Source: PVC group bacterium (GTDB lineage Bacteria; Verrucomicrobiota; Kiritimatiellia; UBA8416). Taken from it: a stretch of DNA of 32,739 nt. Position numbers and translations under genes: made by a program. Of the stretch, positions 30,298 to 32,739 are shown one piece after another; position 1 is the stretch's first letter; each line of letters begins with the position of its first letter. The DNA lies in NCBI GenBank assembly GCA_003567805.1, contig PWYP01000117.1:1-32739 (forward strand). Reading direction: 5' to 3'. The notes below the pieces were generated by a model. It worked only from the letters and a program-made list of their open reading frames with translations. It was not told where the DNA came from and searched no databases.

Positions 30298-32739
30298 TTA
30301 CTCGGTGAGGAGGTCTTGGATGTCGTCCCAGGATAGGGTGTCGGGTAAGGTGCTTGCAGCGTGTTCGACGGTGGCTTGGATGACGGCCTGCTTGCGCTTT
30401 TGCATGGCGAGCACTTTTTCCTCGATGGTGTTTTTGGTGATGAGCTTGATGCTGTAGACCGTGCGTTTCTGGCCGATGCGGTAGGCTCGGTCCGTGGCCT
30501 GGTTTTCCACGGCAGGATTCCACCATGGGTCATAGTGAATGACCATGTCAGCACCGGTGAGATTGAGCCCGGTTCCGCCAGCTTTCAGACTGATTAAAAA
30601 GAGGGGGATCGAGCGATCGCTATTGAATTGATGTACTTGCTCCATACGGTCTTTGGTGTTGCCGTCGAGATAGCAATAAGAAATGCCGCGCTCCAGCATG
30701 GCCGTCCGTATGATGTGCAGCATGGAAACAAATTGACTGAAAACGAGGATACGATGTCCGCTATCGATTGCCTCATCCATGAGTTCCAGGAACAATTCCA
30801 TTTTAGCTGAAGGCTGCTCAACGTCCAGATCGGGCAGTTTTAACAGGTCAAGGTGGCAGCAGGCCTGACGCAATTTTAGCAGAGTCGCCAGGATCTGGAG
30901 TCTGGCTTGGGCAAATCCTTTGGCTGCGACCAGATCGGTGATTTGGCGGCGGGATTGTGCCAGCAGTTCACGATAGACAATTTTTTGATCGGGCGATAAG
31001 TCGCAGGTTGCCACGCGTTCGAGTTTGGGGGGGAGATCTTTGGCAACGTCTTTTTTGAGGCGACGCAACAAGAATGGATGCAGTTTGCGGCGTAGTTTGG
31101 CTTGCTGGACTTCGGCTTCGGTTCCGCCATGCGAAATCGGGAGTTCGTAGCGGAGACGAAATTTCTGGTGATCGCCGAGGTAGCCGGGCATGAGAAAGTC
31201 CATGATCGACCACAGATCGGAGACACTGTTTTCAACTGGGGTGCCGGTGAGCACGAGTCGGTTGCAGGCGCGGATTTGTTTGGCGGCCTGTGCATTGCGC
31301 GTATTGTGGTTTTTGATATGTTGTGCCTCATCGAGTACCACGGCCGAAAACTTGTGCTGCATGCATGGTTCGATGTCGCGCCGCAGCAAGGCATAGGATA
31401 TTACGAGCAAATCATAGTCGGCGGCGTTTTCCCAAAGTTCTTCCCGCTGGGAGCCTGTTATGGCGCAGGTTTGCATGTCGGGGGCAAAGCGAGCAGCTTC
31501 CTCGATCCAATTCTGCACGAGACTGGTGGGGCAGACGACGAGCGCAGGGGGTTTGCGTGCTTGGTCAGAAGCACGTTCCAGTTGAAGCCAAGTGAGCGTT
31601 TGCAAGGTTTTGCCAAGGCCCATTTCGTCTGCCAGCAGACCACAGAATCCACGGGCTTCGAGTTGATAGAGCCATTCGACGCCTTCGCGTTGATAGGGGC
31701 GCAGAATATTTTGCAAATGACTGGGCAGGGTGATTTCGGGTGGCTTTGTGTGCAGGCGGTTGCCAAAGCGCGCCTGTTGTTGCCAATCAGGAGCCGCTTC
31801 GATATCGACACCATCGAGCGAGCGTAGGGATGACTCAACGTAGGAGGCATATACGGCGGGCAAACGAAAGCATCCAGGGGGTGCATTTTCCCCGGAACCG
31901 CAGTCATCAAATACTTCCTGGAGATCGCGGATAGCTGTTGCATCTATCAGGACGTGTTTGCCACGCCTCTCGATGGAAGCTTCTCCTTTGCGGATGGCAT
32001 TATGGATATCGGCAGGACTTACGGATGCACCGTCGATGTCTTCAAACTCGAATTGCACATCAAACCAGCGTGCGTCATCGGTTGGGTGGACATGCACAAC
32101 CGGGGTAGCAAAGGAGAGGGATTCCGCAAAAGGCTGGATTCTTCCCGAAAGGGTAACTTGCCAACCGGCCCGGCGTAAAGCGGGCATGGAGGCGCCGAGA
32201 AAGGTGAGGACTTCCCGGGAACCAACAATCGGGGATAGGCTGTCGCCCGTTTCTCCGGTAAGCTTGTGTTCGCGCAGGCGCAGTAGTGCTGCTTCCTCTG
32301 CTTTCGGGTTGCGTACGGTGTAACGCATAATATCGTCGGGATCCGGTATGGCAAAGTTTTCTTGTTTGTCCGGCCTTGCGGCAACGAGCACGATATCATG
32401 GTAGCTCGCATATAGTGTGGCGGCGAGGGATGCAGGGCTGCCTTGTATGGCGAGGAGGAAAGATGGCTCGGCGGGATCTATGGTAAAAAGATCGAGCGAG
32501 AGGTCTGTTTGGAGTCCCACTTTACGCTCCAGCATGGGGGCTTCTCCGCGCAGGAAACGCAGAACTTCCTCGCGTGGAATGGTGAGAGGTCGTTGATAGG
32601 CGTTCTGATAGGGGTCCGGCAAAACGTGTGATAATGGCCAGAAGTGATCTGCTGTGTACACCCAGCCCGAGTGGGTGTCGATGATATAGACGGGATCATC
32701 ACCGGGAGGCAGAAAGGGCGGCAGTGTTTCAACGGATAA
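30298..32739 (-). CDS. SNF2-family helicase, 5' end beyond the window
   Basis: The frame is open from the window edge for 813 residues to a stop at 30298-30300, so the gene is incomplete at its N terminus. The GTG at 32661 is probably internal, because coding sequence continues upstream (PPGDDPVYIIDTHSGWVYTA). The visible part has an all-beta/alpha N-terminal region, then a SNF2 ATPase core: LLADEMGLGKTLQT (Walker A, around 31609-31635), VLDEAQHIKN (motif II, DEAQ near 31321-31332), LTGTPVENSVSDLWS and HPFLLRRLKKDVAKDLP. The helicase C domain has FSQFVSMLHIIR, SLKAGGTGLNLT, DPWWNPAVENQATDRAYRIGQ. This is the bacterial HepA-like/SWIM-associated SNF2 type, an ATP-driven DNA translocase. A SWIM zinc finger, if present, would lie outside the window. 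Confidence 0.92.
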   Translation of the reverse strand, partial: LSVETLPPFLPPGDDPVYIIDTHSGWVYTADHFWPLSHVLPDPYQNAYQRPLTIPREEVLRFLRGEAPMLERKVGLQTDLSLDLFTIDPAEPSFLLAIQGSPASLAATLYASYHDIVLVAARPDKQENFAIPDPDDIMRYTVRNPKAEEAALLRLREHKLTGETGDSLSPIVGSREVLTFLGASMPALRRAGWQVTLSGRIQPFAESLSFATPVVHVHPTDDARWFDVQFEFEDIDGASVSPADIHNAIRKGEASIERRGKHVLIDATAIRDLQEVFDDCGSGENAPPGCFRLPAVYASYVESSLRSLDGVDIEAAPDWQQQARFGNRLHTKPPEITLPSHLQNILRPYQREGVEWLYQLEARGFCGLLADEMGLGKTLQTLTWLQLERASDQARKPPALVVCPTSLVQNWIEEAARFAPDMQTCAITGSQREELWENAADYDLLVISYALLRRDIEPCMQHKFSAVVLDEAQHIKNHNTRNAQAAKQIRACNRLVLTGTPVENSVSDLWSIMDFLMPGYLGDHQKFRLRYELPISHGGTEAEVQQAKLRRKLHPFLLRRLKKDVAKDLPPKLERVATCDLSPDQKIVYRELLAQSRRQITDLVAAKGFAQARLQILATLLKLRQACCHLDLLKLPDLDVEQPSAKMELFLELMDEAIDSGHRILVFSQFVSMLHIIRTAMLERGISYCYLDGNTKDRMEQVHQFNSDRSIPLFLISLKAGGTGLNLTGADMVIHYDPWWNPAVENQATDRAYRIGQKRTVYSIKLITKNTIEEKVLAMQKRKQAVIQATVEHAASTLPDTLSWDDIQDLLTE

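Overview
The window looks like a chromosomal segment of a PVC-superphylum bacterium, with Kiritimatiellota, Lentisphaerota or Verrucomicrobiota as the best guesses. This is an inference. It rests on the mix of an orphan URO-D-like gene, secreted carbohydrate-acting enzymes, a MoxR/Bat operon with fused Bat proteins, bactofilins beside ParB, and intergenic DNA made of short periodic repeats. No rRNA, tRNA, CRISPR array, phage gene or transposase was seen.

Left part (1-7.7 kb), accessory in character. The first 600 bases hold no convincing gene. They carry a mosaic of short repeats with 8-9 base periods and end in an array of four 9-base units built around TTGACC. Two decayed genes follow: the C-terminal tail of a DUF4143-type ATPase and a frameshifted DUF6922-type gene. 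Next come a URO-D-like protein, a secreted beta-helix (pectate-lyase-fold) protein, a secreted SASA-type esterase, a histidine phosphatase, a PrcB-like exported protein and, on the minus strand, a Gfo/Idh/MocA oxidoreductase. The esterase and the beta-helix protein suggest work on acetylated plant or algal polysaccharide. The same TTGACC array recurs at three more intergenic places here (2.5, 4.1 and 7.6 kb), and a large imperfect inverted repeat lies at 5.73-5.86 kb.

Centre (7.76-25.4 kb), an almost unbroken minus-strand block. In transcription order: pntA (NAD-binding part), pntA (membrane part) and pntB for the proton-translocating transhydrogenase; a glutaminyl-cyclase-like lipoprotein; a small helical protein; argC; a short bactofilin; a zinc-ribbon bactofilin; parB (no parA in view). 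After a promoter-like segment with a perfect dyad comes the moxR-bat operon: moxR, a DUF58 protein, a DUF4381-like lipoprotein, batA, a batB-batC fusion, a batD-batE fusion, and a second BatD-like protein ending in an SH3-like domain. In this family MoxR chaperones act with membrane VWA proteins in cell-envelope homeostasis.

Right part (25.5-32.7 kb). An EamA-type transporter converges on an EfpL (YeiP)-type elongation-factor-P paralogue. ppdK (pyruvate, phosphate dikinase) has a strong ribosome-binding site and ends in a clear intrinsic terminator. A 67-base imperfect palindrome separates it from a convergent SNF2-family helicase whose 5' end runs off the window.

The most unusual signals are the dispersed 9-base-period arrays, the fused Bat proteins that keep internal signal-peptide-like segments, the zinc-ribbon bactofilin beside parB, and dyads upstream of moxR and pntA.
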